NCBI GenBank assembly: GCA_017893485.1
Contig: CM030362.1
Location: forward strand, 263,366,255 to 263,430,254
Source: Hemerocallis citrina
Taxonomy: Eukaryota > Streptophyta > Magnoliopsida > Asparagales > Asphodelaceae
Length of the DNA stretch: 64,000 nt
Reading direction: 5' to 3'
A program made the translations under genes and the position numbers. The notes below the pieces were generated by a model, which saw only the letters and a program-made list of their open reading frames with translations, did not search any database and was not told where the DNA came from. Below, one piece after another: positions 11,729-23,168 of this stretch; the stretch's first letter is position 1; each line of letters opens with the position of its first letter.

Positions 11729-12680
11729 AAAAATGTAAGAGAAGATAAAAGAGATGAAGAATAACTGAATAAGGCAGGGGGGTATTTTCATCATTTTACC
11801 CCCCTTCTGTTGAAAACTTAATCCCAACTAATGGTTGGTACTATTTTGGAATAAACATATGTACTTTAGGTGTTATTTTGGAATTAGCAAAACTTTGAGT
11901 ATTATTTGGAAATAACATTAAGTTTGGATATCATTTTGTCCTTAACCCTAAATTTTAATGGTAAAAGAGGTAAACCTAGCAAAAAATAACGTTTTGTGGT
12001 TTCTTGATTTAAATGAAAAATGTTAGGGGGTTTCTTGGTTTTTCCCCAAAACTATAAATTGGGAAACAATAATTTTATTACCTTGCTTAAATATTATAAT
12101 GTTATCGTTAAATTAATAACTCACTAATCTGAAAGTTACATGAATGTGTTATAAGTTTGCCAAGAAACATAATGGTTCTCAATATCAAGGACGTACTTTG
12201 GCTAAATTTAAAAAAAAAAAATTTATGTACCCAACAAAAAAAAAATACTACTGTGGCCATCAAGCAAAAATATTTATCTTACCTTGCAATTTTGTCGAAG
12301 CCCTGGTCAAACTGTGGTTGAACTAGTGCTTTATTACATCCAAAAAATTCAAGCTTATGTATAGTACTCCAACACTCCTTTCTAATCCAAACCCATATCC
12401 CAAACTATCTTTTCTAGGTTCTTGGTTGTGCCTAACAAGCTCCGGATTCGTGATTTGAACATTCAATTAATTCTTTTCAAAGAAAAATAGTTTACTAATA
12501 TAATACTAATTTAAATTTGTCGTGCGTCAGGTGCACACGACTTGGTATGCATTGCTAATATTGTTAAATTTAAAAAATTCTTTCACTACTCAATGCTACT
12601 TGAAGACTGCACTTTGTCATGACAGTTAGTTGTGTCCATACTTTCAAGTCTATTCCCTTTGATGAAAGTCTAGTTTAGGT
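11729..12680. other. Intergenic AT-rich stretch, no gene seen
   Basis: No coding region, LTR end or tandem array is recognisable. A short run around GGTATTTTCATCATTTTACCC (about 11780-11804) and several TATTTTGGAAT phrases are typical plant noncoding sequence. Confidence 0.4.
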
Positions 12681-12687
12681 ATGCAGT

Positions 12688-13130
12688 GTGGTCGATTTGG
12701 AACTTGAGAATCATGTTCTGTTTTCAAATATACCAGATAATTTTACTACAGTTTCGGACTTGGCCTGGAGTAGAATTTCGGAGTTTACTATGGCTACATT
12801 GAAAGAAAATGATCAGTCAACACTCAACCGTCCAACTTTAATGTGAGTTCTGCAAGATTAAAATGTGTAGTTTGGAATTACAGTGATAATGTATCTGCAG
12901 TATCTTTATTGACTGATGCAATATGCCGAACATTGCCTCCAATGATTGCAAATTGTCATGCTATACTTCAATCTATTAGGAAGACAAATATTTGGCATGG
13001 TGCATGTGGCAATACTAACAAAGTTGAAATTGTGCTCCCATTAAATGTTTACATATGTATAAAATTTACTCGACTGCCTTGGATTATATATCCAATTTCC
13101 AATTTCAATTATTTAGAAAACTCTAAATAA
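12688..13130 (+). pseudogene. Possible exon fragment of an unidentified plant gene
   Basis: A 52-codon frame at 12688-12846 has mixed, protein-like composition (NHVLFSNIPDNFTTVSDLAW, later EFTMATLKENDQ). At its end lies a splice-donor-like GTGAGT (12843-12848). A second open stretch in another frame (12843-13130) reads AVSLLTDAICRTLPPMIANC near its start. Neither is recognised and no start, promoter or polyadenylation context is visible. They may be remains of one gene with an intron-like boundary or simply chance open frames in AT-rich DNA. Confidence is low and no function is proposed. Confidence 0.2.
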
Positions 13131-13292
13131 ATTAAACTGGAAACCTAAATTAAATGATAGAGAGAAAGACAGAACAACCCTCACCAGAATGTGGATAGAC
13201 TGACTCAAAAGTAGTGTACAACCTTCATTCTTGTGATATACTTGGCCGCGTTCCCTTCCTTTTTCCTCTGAAATGGAAAGAAAGAGAGTTAG
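13131..13292. other. Flank of solo LTR, no gene seen
   Basis: Short AT-rich flank ending in GTTAG, the left copy of the TSD for the next element. Confidence 0.4.
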
Positions 13293-13502
13293 TGTAACCC
13301 CTGTTTTCCTAAAAACCTATTTCTGTGTATTTTCTGTATTTAAAATTTTCGCAAATTATTTTTTTTCAGTTTTCAAATCCTTTTGTCAAAATATATTGTT
13401 GGATCTCCTATTAAAATCTATTCTCGATCAATAATTTTATTTGTAACTATTTCCCTATGATTTTTATACAAATCTTATTATTATGCTTATTGCTTTGATT
13501 TC

Positions 13503-13503
<1 letters not shown>

Positions 13504-13558
<55 letters not shown>
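13504..13558 (+). repeat. (TTA)n microsatellite
   Basis: About 18 consecutive TTA units in the upstream part of the solo LTR. The isoleucine-rich frame over it is an artefact of the repeat. Confidence 0.95.
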
Positions 13559-13559
<1 letters not shown>

Positions 13560-14454
13560 AATCATTATTTTTATCGGTATTGTTTTAGTCAGTGTTATTA
13601 TTCGCTTTATTATTTTATTGTTATTTTTTTTATTATCATGCTCTAATTTATCTAATATTGTTATATTATTTTTTTATTAGATTTTATAAACCCTATTTTC
13701 CGTACTGGATATTTCCTTAAACCCATTAAAATTTTCCCAATCAACCTACCCATTAAGCCTCTACCCAAACCCATTAAGTATTTAACCCAACCCCCATTTA
13801 CTGACTACCCTACAACCCGTTATAATCCCCTAACCCATTACCCATACCCATTTATTAAATTTACCTAAACCCGATAAGCCTATATCCCCTACCCGTTACA
13901 CCCCAAACCCAGTTTCCCTATCACTGTTCCGCCGTCACCTCCCTATCTCTCTAAACCCTATTTTGTTTACCTCTATATAATCCCATCCCCTGCATTAAAC
14001 CCTAGTCGCCTCTTCATCCTTCTTATCTCCTCTGTCAGTTCTACCTGCCTCCCCGACCTCTAAACCCGACCCCTGTGATCACCTCCGTCCTCCTGCTCGC
14101 TCCGGGTCTTTCCGTCGACGCACAGCGAAGACAGCAACGCTCCATCTTGCAGCGATGCCCAGTGCCTCCCCACACCATCGCGACCTCCCCTCATCGTCGG
14201 TAGCGCCTGCGGCCTGTGCGCACGTCCTCCCTGTCCCGACGTGCCGCGCATTAACAGTTGCCGACCCCTTTGCTGTGTGCTTCCCTCCGTCGACAGACCA
14301 GCTAGCCAGTGCGCAGCCTCTGCGTCGCCAGTCAGCCAGTGGCAACACAGCGCGCTTCCCGCCAGTGTGTGCTCCTCTGTCGAGCCACGGCAACCACCGC
14401 CTCGCGCTGCCTGCCTTGCGCCAGCCAGTGCACCATTGTTGGGTTACTTTTTTA

Positions 14455-14800
14455 TCAGGTTTTGATCATGTTGGATCTTGACCGTTGGATCGCTTCATCA
14501 TCATCTTGATCATCATGATCATGTCCCCTTAGTTTGATTCTGGCCATCTGTTGGATCTTGATCGTCATGCTTGATTGGATGTGGGCCATCGATCTCCTCT
14601 CGATCATCCGATTGGATCCTAGCCATCCGATCTCTTCTTGAACGTCACGATCATGATGATCATTAATTTTCTTTGATCAGAGCCGTTCGATCGATCGATC
14701 TTGATCTTCATCATCATCTTCATCATCAAGAAGATCTGGCCGTTCGATCTGATCCGATCATCTTGATCTTGATCTTCAATCTCAACCGTCCGATTGTGTT
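14455..14800 (+). repeat. GATC-rich low-complexity segment
   Basis: GATC occurs roughly every 12-15 bases, with phrases such as TTGATCTTGATC, CATCATGATCATG and CCGTTCGATC. It sits in the transcribed part of the solo LTR and is not found in the related solo LTRs. Confidence 0.6.
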
Positions 14801-17402
14801 CGTGATTGGTTCGTGTGTTCGTTTGTGGCCGTTCGTTGTGTTCGTTGCTCAGGAATCCGTTCTCGTTATTCTTGCTTTTACTTCGTTTCCGTCGTCGTCT
14901 CTCAGGCAAGTAATTTGTACTCAAATTCTTTTGTATGATACAAGTCAAAATACCGCTTATAGTGTAGTAGGGTTCTAGAGACAACTCGCGTGTGTATTAT
15001 TTTTAATGGGTTTTATCTCTATTGTGCTATTTGACCATAGATCGCGACACAAAATCGACATGAAAACAACTAGGTTTGACCGTTCTTGATCCATTCATAT
15101 ATGTGAGATAATTATGTAAAATTATGTGTTTGATGAGATCCATGTGATATGATGGTTGTGAACATGGTATATACCCTATTTCTTGATGTTTGGACACTTA
15201 GTAGACTCTATACCATGTTTGGTTGTGATTGGAACGAGTTTCGTGTGGTTTATGTTGGTTTTGTTTTCAAGAGAAAATCTGTATTTATCGATGATCACTT
15301 TTTTATTTATATTTTAGATCCTATTAAGGTTAGAATTCTTAATATTTGTATTAGACATGAATTGTAGAGAAATCTGTCTTCTTTCCAAACCCTCTTACCT
15401 TTATCGATTTCTTTTTCGTATGAGTGAGTTATGGCTATTTTACTACAGAGGTGTATTCTATTTCCAGATTTCGTTTTTTGATGATTTTGATGATTTAACT
15501 ATTTGGATACTAGTCCTAAACATATTATTTTGATCTTAATTTTGCAAAGTATTTTATACCTATCTAGGGATTACCCAGAATTTTGGTAGATTTTATTGAT
15601 GATTTTTATATGCCGTTTCATGCTTTTGAACAAGAACTATAATTGCTGTATTTTGCTCGCTATTCTGAAAAGAATTGTATTTTCACCCTAATTCCTTTTA
15701 CTGTATGGAAAATAATTGTGAAATAAGAAAGTTATCTTATTTTGTCTATTTTTATCTCCCTTTGACAGATCTTGATTTCGTTTTATGGTTTGCGAGATAT
15801 TACAGTTTTCGTACAGCAGTGTTGGGAATTCCAGATTTGCCAAACTATCATTTGTTGATGTTTTATGATTTTTGTTGACTGAACTAATTTTACTAGATAT
15901 ACTTTATATTCTGTAACTAGACATATAGGGAAATACCCTAGATTTATCCTGGATTTATTTGAGAAGTTTTGATGTTGTTTTCCTGTACATGAATTCAATT
16001 TGCTGGAATCTGGCTGAATGTGTTTTCTGAATTCAAATCAGTTTTGAGTTATGATTTTGTGAAATACTACATGGCTTATATATAATCACTGGATTCTTGT
16101 GGAAGTCTATTTTCTTGATTCTTTGACGGATTCAGATTTGGATTTCTGTAGTAACGGAAATCACTGTTTTAGTACTGTACTGTCATGCTGTCCTGAATAT
16201 GAACATACACTATTTTGCTCGTTTATGTGACCATATATCATCTATGATTGTTTATTTGTTTCCCTGAACCTAATACTGATTATACCATGTTAGTTTGATA
16301 CTATTTCATGCACTACCATGTCTTTTGATAACCATAATAAAAGTGATCAAGCCAGGGTTTCTCAAGGGAATATCTAGTAGTGGAAAATAAGGAAACATGT
16401 ACTTGGAAGGAAACTAGTGTTCCATACTGCTACTGTTATGGTTACGGATTACCCTGTCTACATTATTTCTTATAGGAAGGTGTAGAGGAGAAGAGAACCA
16501 CTAGGTTCTTACTGTTACTGTTACTATTACTGCTACTGTTACTAATACCTGAGTACACTACCCCATTATGGTCCACTATAAAATCTAAAGCGGAACTGTT
16601 TGTTGTAGCAACCATATGTTATAATATGGAGCGCATGAAGTGCTACCTAGCTAGTAATACACACAAGACTGTAAGAACATAAGACTGATACTGTTAGACT
16701 GATACTGTTGGACTGATATTGTTATACTGTTATCCTAATTCACTGATATACTGAGCTTACTGTTACTGGACACTGTTAGTTGCCATATGAAACTGCATTT
16801 GACACAAACATCTGTACTGTTAGTATACCATGCTAGTTGATTTTGCCTTACTGATTCACATTAGATATTACTTTTGATGTGTTATACCATGCTATATTTG
16901 TTTCCGCTATTATTTAGATTGATTATTCTATGTACTTGTATCCTACATTATAAGTGGCACGTAACTTGCATTGATGGGTACTTGTTTTCTTTTTCCTTCT
17001 CCTGCAATTTATTGATTGCAGATCAGGATGATCGTTTGCCCGATGGTATTGGAGAAATGAAATATTAGTGCTGGACATCTTTTTGCTATTATTATTATTG
17101 TTGCTTTGGAACAATGTATTTTGAGTACTTGGATATTTACTTTGTATTTGGGCGATTTTATCCAGGATATTTGACTTATCCAGATTCTGATTTATTTGAG
17201 ATTATTATATTTTGCTTCAAGTAAATTCTGTTGGTTTATTAATTCAGTTATGCATGTGTGGTTGACTCTTTTGCTTCTGACTCTGATTATTTTGTGAGAT
17301 GTTGTAAAGATTCCTGAACCGCTTATGGATGATGAAAATCATTCGCTGGGCTTAGTCACGTATCCGTATTCCGTATTCTCTTTTAGGAAGCGGGGCGTGA
17401 CA

Positions 17403-17965
17403 GTTAGGTGTAAAGATTGGATCTTTATGGATGGAATGAGTAAAGATTAGAACTTTGGGAATGTGATAGGAAAAGTAACGCAGATTTTACATCAGGACAG
17501 TAGTTCTTCGGCACGGCTTTGAGGTTGGAAGACATGAAGCAGAGATGGAGGTGAGAAAAATGGGTTTTTTTGTGGGAAGGTTTAGGATTTTAATTGGAGG
17601 TGGAAGTAGTAACGGGCTGGGTGAATGTGAGTCGGACCCGGATCTGATTGGAACCTGGGCTTTTTAATTGAGCCTACTTGTTTTATGATAAAAAGATATA
17701 TAATTGATACTTAAATGAATGGCTAAGATCAAGATTTCAAAATCAATGGCTGAGATTTGATATGACATTTATTCTTGCTTTTATAATGGAAATTTTTTTT
17801 ATTAAAATAAAAAATTAATAAATAATTTATACTTAGAGCTCTAATCACCAGAAGTTAAAATTACCGAACATAATCTCACCCGAAAACCATAGATTTTCTT
17901 TCCTTGATTATATTTAATTTAGATAATAAATCCTATACTATCCTTGGACTAAAAATAATTCTCTA
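17403..17965. other. Intergenic between two solo LTRs, no gene seen
   Basis: It begins with the TSD GTTAG and ends with the TSD CTCTA. I see no coding or repeat structure between. Confidence 0.4.
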
Positions 17966-20900
17966 TGTCATGCCCCGCTTCCCATTATACGAAACACCGG
18001 CACGTAAATGAGTTACAACGAATGATGTAAACACATCATTCATAAGCTGTAAAATCAACTCAACAATATGAATATAATCACACCTACGCAGACAAAATAT
18101 AATCACATAAACTAAAAATAACATAAGTGATTCATGCAGTAACCACATAATAACCAGCATCCAGAAGAGAAAAGTTCGGGTAAAAAATGCCCGGAATACA
18201 AGGTATGTAGATATAGCAATAGAAACTGAGAAACATAATATAAGATAAATAATGCAGGCTAGAATTCATCTCCATTCCTAGAATTCTTGATCGCTAAGTC
18301 ATTTTGGCAGTTCTTCTCCTGTACCTGTAAAATCATCATCTCGAGTTGGGGGGAAAGAAAATGCCCGCTAGTACAAGTTACAGACCGCAAGTAGTACAAC
18401 CAAAATGAAAACAGAAACAAAGATAAAACAGGAAACAAGGAATCATGTATGCAAAGAACAAACCATGTAACAGGAAAATGCAACATATAAACGGGGGTCA
18501 TATAAACTTGACTTATAAGCAGGAATCATGTAACTGGTAAACTGGAACATGTAACGTATAAACGGGAATCATGAAACTTGTAAACATGAATTATATAACT
18601 GGAATCATGTAGCTTGAGAACAGAAAGAATGCATGTGCTCAGTATTAATCTTATGTCTAGCATTCTTTTATAAATCCTAACTAATGCACACAATCCTGCA
18701 TCTCATACCACAGGTTCAGGTGCATACAATCAAGTTAACATTTTAGACTCTAGTGGTGAATTCTACAGGGTTATGTACTCGGGTCTTCTCATGACTATAA
18801 AACTTGATCGGTAAACATGATCGGTAACTTGATCGGTAAACATGTAACATGGAAAACACGGGCCCCCTTCCGAGTACGCTATCCTATATTGTTCACTACC
18901 AAGTCTTACCCTTATTGCTTTGGCTTGTCATGCTTTTACTATAAGTATACATGAATAGTAAACATGATCGGTAAACACGAACGGTAACATGATCGGTAAC
19001 TTGGTCATGCAATCAATAGGAACGATATCAGAACAAGATCAAGGATGTATCAAGGGCTATGCAATACATGGTATATTTTTTAATTAATTAAATAAGAGAA
19101 ATAAACATATTTATATTTAGATACATGAAGATACAAATTCTGGACAGCAATATATTGTTGTACAAAAAATTACTTTTTCGTTGCTACAAGAAAGAAAATT
19201 AAGTTCCGTCAGGAATTCCAAAAACTAGACTCCCTGCCGGTTCCAACGCATATTCATACGATACATTATAATAACAGAAACTATGTCTAACAGTCATTTC
19301 TTTATGGGTCTACTGTTCATGCAGCAGGTTGGGGTCAAATTCTTATATATAAAAATTGACTGTAAATTCGTTTTAAAATATTACAAAAATTATAAAATAA
19401 CTCTTACTCATGTCTAGTAATATTCTAGTAAGTTTCATGTCATAATTTTACTGATAACACATTATTTTAGTCAATAAATCATGATGGTATACTTCTAATC
19501 AGTAATTTGGAAACAAGGATGTTGCAGTACTAAAATTAGTATATCTAGCGTTCTATAAACAAGATTTCAGATCCGCCAAATTTTTTGGAAAATAGATTCA
19601 TAGGGATACAACTTTTATTTATAAAGTTCTAATTGATTTAAAGTGTAACTAGGCCATAAACTCGCTACGAGTTAGAACAAACAGCAGGACAGAGGCACAC
19701 AAATTGATGTTTACGATCTTTTGATGGACATCGAATCATAGAGGCAACTAGATTGATTCAATGCAATATATAACGACTGATTTAAACATGGAAGGATTTC
19801 AAATACGATGGTACAATCAATTGAAACTTATAAAAAACACTTTTCATGAATATGGACGGTAACGAGTTTCACAACACGATAATCAAACAAGAATACTAAT
19901 TGCAGGAGGTCAAATAAAATACTTGTACGGAACAATACAAATATACAAGCGATACTTACCTATTACGTGATGCTCATGAATGATCAACAACGGCACACGG
20001 CAGCGAGAATGACTACGACAATGAAAAAGGGGCAGCAAATGGTAGTGGCGACAACAAGTGGAAGCAACAGCAAGCAAGAGTTGTCGGGTGAGAGAGAGGG
20101 CCTACGGGTGCGATGCAATGGCTGCAAAAAGGGGGCTTAGTGGTGGGAAATGGTGCAGGAGGTGGAAGGTGGTGACGGGGAGGAGATGGTGGCTGAAGGA
20201 GTTTGGGTTGTCGGTGTGAAAGGAAGGCAGTGGAGAAGAAGAGTTGGGGGCTTGCGGTGGTGGAGATAGGGGTGCTGTCGATGGCGAGGCAGTGGGGGAC
20301 GTCGTGGCGATGTCGACGGGGCAATGGAGGCAGTGACGACGAGGTGGCCAGGTGACAGTGGCAATGTATCGGGAGCATGGCAGTCGGAGTAATGGCGAGG
20401 TGAGCTCGGGTATAGGCAGCAATGGAGAGAGGTTGCCAAGAGATAAGGTGAGCTCGGGTATGAAACTGGCTACAGCGGAGGGCCGTCGAGGTACTGCGGT
20501 GGTGGCAATGGTGGCGATGGAGGTGCTGCGAAGGGAGGCGAGGCTGTGGTGATCTCGGGAGGAAGATGACAAGGGGTTCTGAGCTTCGAGACAGACTAGG
20601 GGTGAAGAGGATGCAGCGAGGGGGTGAGGAGGCTCAGGGCCGGTGGCGCTCGGTGCTGATGGCGACAAGAAGAGGAGGAGTTCGGTGGCGCACCGGTGAT
20701 GGCTAGGCAGTGACGATGAGGGGCTTCGCGGTGCTTGGGGGTGCTGCGCGTCGATGGGGTTTTGGGTTTCGGGACAGAGGAGGGGAAGAAGAGGAGAGAT
20801 GTTGGGGGCTGATTGTGATTAGGATGGGACTAGGAAATTAATTAGGTTAATTAATGTGGGGATGAGTAATTAGTGGGATAGTGAAGTTAGGATTATAGGA

Positions 20901-21199
20901 GTGATTAGTGGGGTAGTTAGGGATTTAGTGGGGGATGTATACTGTTAGTGGAGATTTAATAGGGATAATGGAGCTGTGCTTTTGGGGAATTTTGGGTTTG
21001 GGTTAGATTTTAGACTTGGGTTTGGGCTTGGATAGAAAAAAAATTGTAATTAACAATAGAGTGGGCTTACAGAATAATAAGGAGTTAAATAAATTTATAA
21101 AAATGAGCCCCACAACGAATCAAATATAATTATAGAATGGGCTTTGGGTTAAGAAAATAAATAAGATAGAGTTGGGCTTTGATCATCAACTAAATACTC

Positions 21200-21234
<35 letters not shown>

Positions 21235-21391
21235 CTAGATTCAAACCATGAGTTTTAACAATATAGTTGATTGCCAAAAGAAAGAAATCGGATTCAAAAG
21301 AATAGTATAATTTGATTAGAAATTTGGAATACAAGAATAGGAAGAAAATAAAACTCAATACAAGTCCATACAACTGAAAATGGGGGTTACA
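17966..21391 (-). mobile_element. Solo LTR (long, Tekay/Del-like), 3.4 kb, TSD CTCTA
   Basis: It begins TGTCATGCCCCGCTTCCC and ends GGGGGTTACA, with an exact TSD CTCTA at 17961-17965 and 21392-21396. There is no internal coding sequence or primer site. Blocks such as ACTAGACTCCCTGC (about 19225) and AGGTCAAATAAAATACTTGT (about 19907) match 1059-4751. A GC-rich segment (19980-20800) contains a 188-codon Ser/Pro/His-rich frame on the minus strand (20102-20668). That frame is in the presumed sense direction but resembles no known protein. Confidence 0.85.
21200..21233 (+). repeat. (TAA)n microsatellite
   Basis: About 11 consecutive TAA units near the end of the solo LTR. Confidence 0.9.
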
Positions 21392-22654
21392 CTCTATCTA
21401 TCCCTATTCTTAATAATTTGTTTGTCACATCATCAAATGTGCCCTGTCATCTTATCTTATTTAGGTGTTGCAAATTATACAATCTATAAGGGGTTATTTG
21501 AAAGTTTATAAAATAATAAAAAACCATTAAAATAATTACTTAATAAAGTTTGAACCTAGGTTTTTTTAGTTGAGTAAAACAAACTAAGAAAATTAAGCTA
21601 CAAACAATTTATGTAGAAGAATTAAACAGAAGGATATTTATTACTATACTTAAATGAAAGTTATTTTGTTTTATGGATGACAGACTAATAGTCATGTTAT
21701 GTAAAATTCATCCAATTATTAAATTTTAGTGGTAAAACTCTTCGCTAATGAGCAAGAAGATGAAATATGAAACCTGTTTTCACCAATCTCTTATCGGACG
21801 AGTGTTTGTACCAAACTAATAATAAAATCATCCAATTATTAAAATGCTAGTGGTGAAACTCTTCGTCAGTGAGCAAGAGAGTGAAGATACGAAACCCCTT
21901 TGCACCAATCTTTTTATGGGATGTGTGTGTGTACACACAAAGACATTACATATAGGCTTCATTTTGTTGTCAAAGCGAACTTGTCATAACTTTGACATAT
22001 TCAATTTAATTTAAATATAAACACATATTCAATTTAATTGATATTGCATTCTCTGATAGATATAAAAAATCATATACTCACATACTAAGCAAAATAAAAT
22101 TAATAAATTGTTAGAAGGTTATAAAATAAAAAAGAAGAAGAGTATAAAAAAAATCTTTTGGAGATAATTATGTTTTATTAAATACATTAGTAGGCTATTT
22201 TGACAAGTTCTTGCCTAGTCTGTTTGGTTAGCCTCAATGCGACTAATGTTAGGAACCATGGTTCAAAATTTGAGAATGAAGCTATTTTTTTTCTTTTTAT
22301 ACATAGGGTAAGATGCGGAAAGCCCCCCATATTTAGGGGTCAACGCAGAAAACTCTCCCGAGTTTTTAGTCAATGTCAAAAACTCCCCTGTGTTTTGTTG
22401 GTTTTGCTTTCCTGTTATGTTCAATCTTGTTACGTGCTTTACTCGTGCTATTTTTAAATAATTTTATCCCTCCCGCCCAATTTTTTACTTTTAACTCACT
22501 TTCCACCTTCATCTTCCCTCCCTTACAATTTGAAATCTCTCTCAAACTTATTTCTAGTTCACTCAAACCTATAACTTTAGCTCTTTCCCATTGAAAAAAG
22601 AACATCTTCCTACTAGAATACCAGATTGATTAGATAGAATATTCTCTACCTACA
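21392..22654. other. Upstream region of the GRF-type gene
   Basis: There is no other gene here. A two-copy tandem duplication occupies 21705-21945. Near 22310-22600 pyrimidine-rich sequence (TTCCACCTTCATCTTCCCTC and similar) leads toward the ATG at 22655 and could be a promoter/5' leader, but no TATA box is clear enough to call. Confidence 0.4.
21705..21945 (+). repeat. Tandem duplication, period about 120 bp
   Basis: TCATCCAATTATTAAA recurs at about 21709 and 21829. Each copy is followed by CTAGTGGT/TTAGTGGT, AACTCTTCG and GAGCAAGA in the same order. The copies are diverged. Confidence 0.7.
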
Positions 22655-23168
22655 ATGAGCTCATCTTCTATGAATTTAGGTAGTGTGTTGGGCTTCTCTG
22701 TTTGAATTTGCCACTCTTTTTTGTTTGTCTTTTGTATAAATTGGACTTGGAAATTCGGTTATTGTTGTGTATAATTATAAAAGCTGGTTTTAGCTCTTCC
22801 CAGTCTTCCAAATGCTTTGCTAATGACACATCAATTGGTGGTCAACTCCTATGCAATTATTAGATTCCTACAATTGTTCAGTTAGCAAAAACGTAACATA
22901 ACAAGGGAAGGTACTTTGCAGGATGTTCGAATTGGAAGGTTGGTAAATGTGGGTTCTTCAAATCGATCAACTTAATGTTCCAGTTGCAGAGGAGGAAGCG
23001 AGATTTGCTAAAAGTGATGGTTTTAAATCTAAATTTTCCGAGTTAGAAGCTAGACTTGAAGTGGATAAACAAGCTAGCACTCAAATGGAGGAGGAGGTCA
23101 AATTATTTAGGAACCAATTTGATGGGTTGAAGACAAAATTGATTGTTATGAAGAAAACCTGCATTGCT
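22655..23168 (+). pseudogene. GRF-type zinc-finger/coiled-coil protein gene, 5' part
   Basis: Plant GRF-type zinc-finger proteins of unknown role have an N-terminal GRF domain, a coiled coil and a C-terminal membrane tail. Here an ATG at 22655 opens MSSSSMN, a usual beginning for this family, but the first Cys-x-Cys part is lost or split by an intron-like stretch. The second half of the GRF domain is clear at about 22905-22962 (GRYFAGCSNWKVGKCGFF, with two Cys). A small deletion near 22960 then shifts the frame into the coiled-coil stretch coded at about 22965-23160 (EEEARFAKSDGF, KFSELEARLEVDKQ). Element C inserts at 23169; the gene resumes at 33235. The frameshift and the insertion make it a pseudogene, or a dead allele. 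Confidence 0.6.

Larger units (their letters stand above)
13293..17402 (+). mobile_element. Solo LTR (long, Tekay/Del-like), 4.1 kb, TSD GTTAG
   Basis: It begins TGTAACCCC and ends GGGGCGTGACA. The 5-bp duplication GTTAG is exact on both sides (13288-13292 and 17403-17407). There is no PBS, PPT or coding domain, so it is a solo LTR left after recombination between two LTRs. A TATA box (CTATATAATCCC, about 13972) followed by a CT-rich leader supports plus orientation. The GC-rich part at 14040-14450 and the GATC-rich part at 14455-14800 lie just downstream of that promoter. Its end segments match the other solo LTRs in reverse complement. Confidence 0.85.

Noticed and set aside
13483..13680. 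Isoleucine-rich membrane-like protein
   Set aside because: Produced by the TTA microsatellite.
14155..14481. Overlapping frames on both strands in the GC-rich part of the solo LTR
   Set aside because: Open in several frames because stops are rare in GC-rich DNA; no domain seen.
20102..20668. 188-codon frame on the minus strand as a real gene
   Set aside because: Low-complexity Ser/Pro/His composition inside the GC-rich block of a solo LTR, with overlapping frames of similar length and no known domain.
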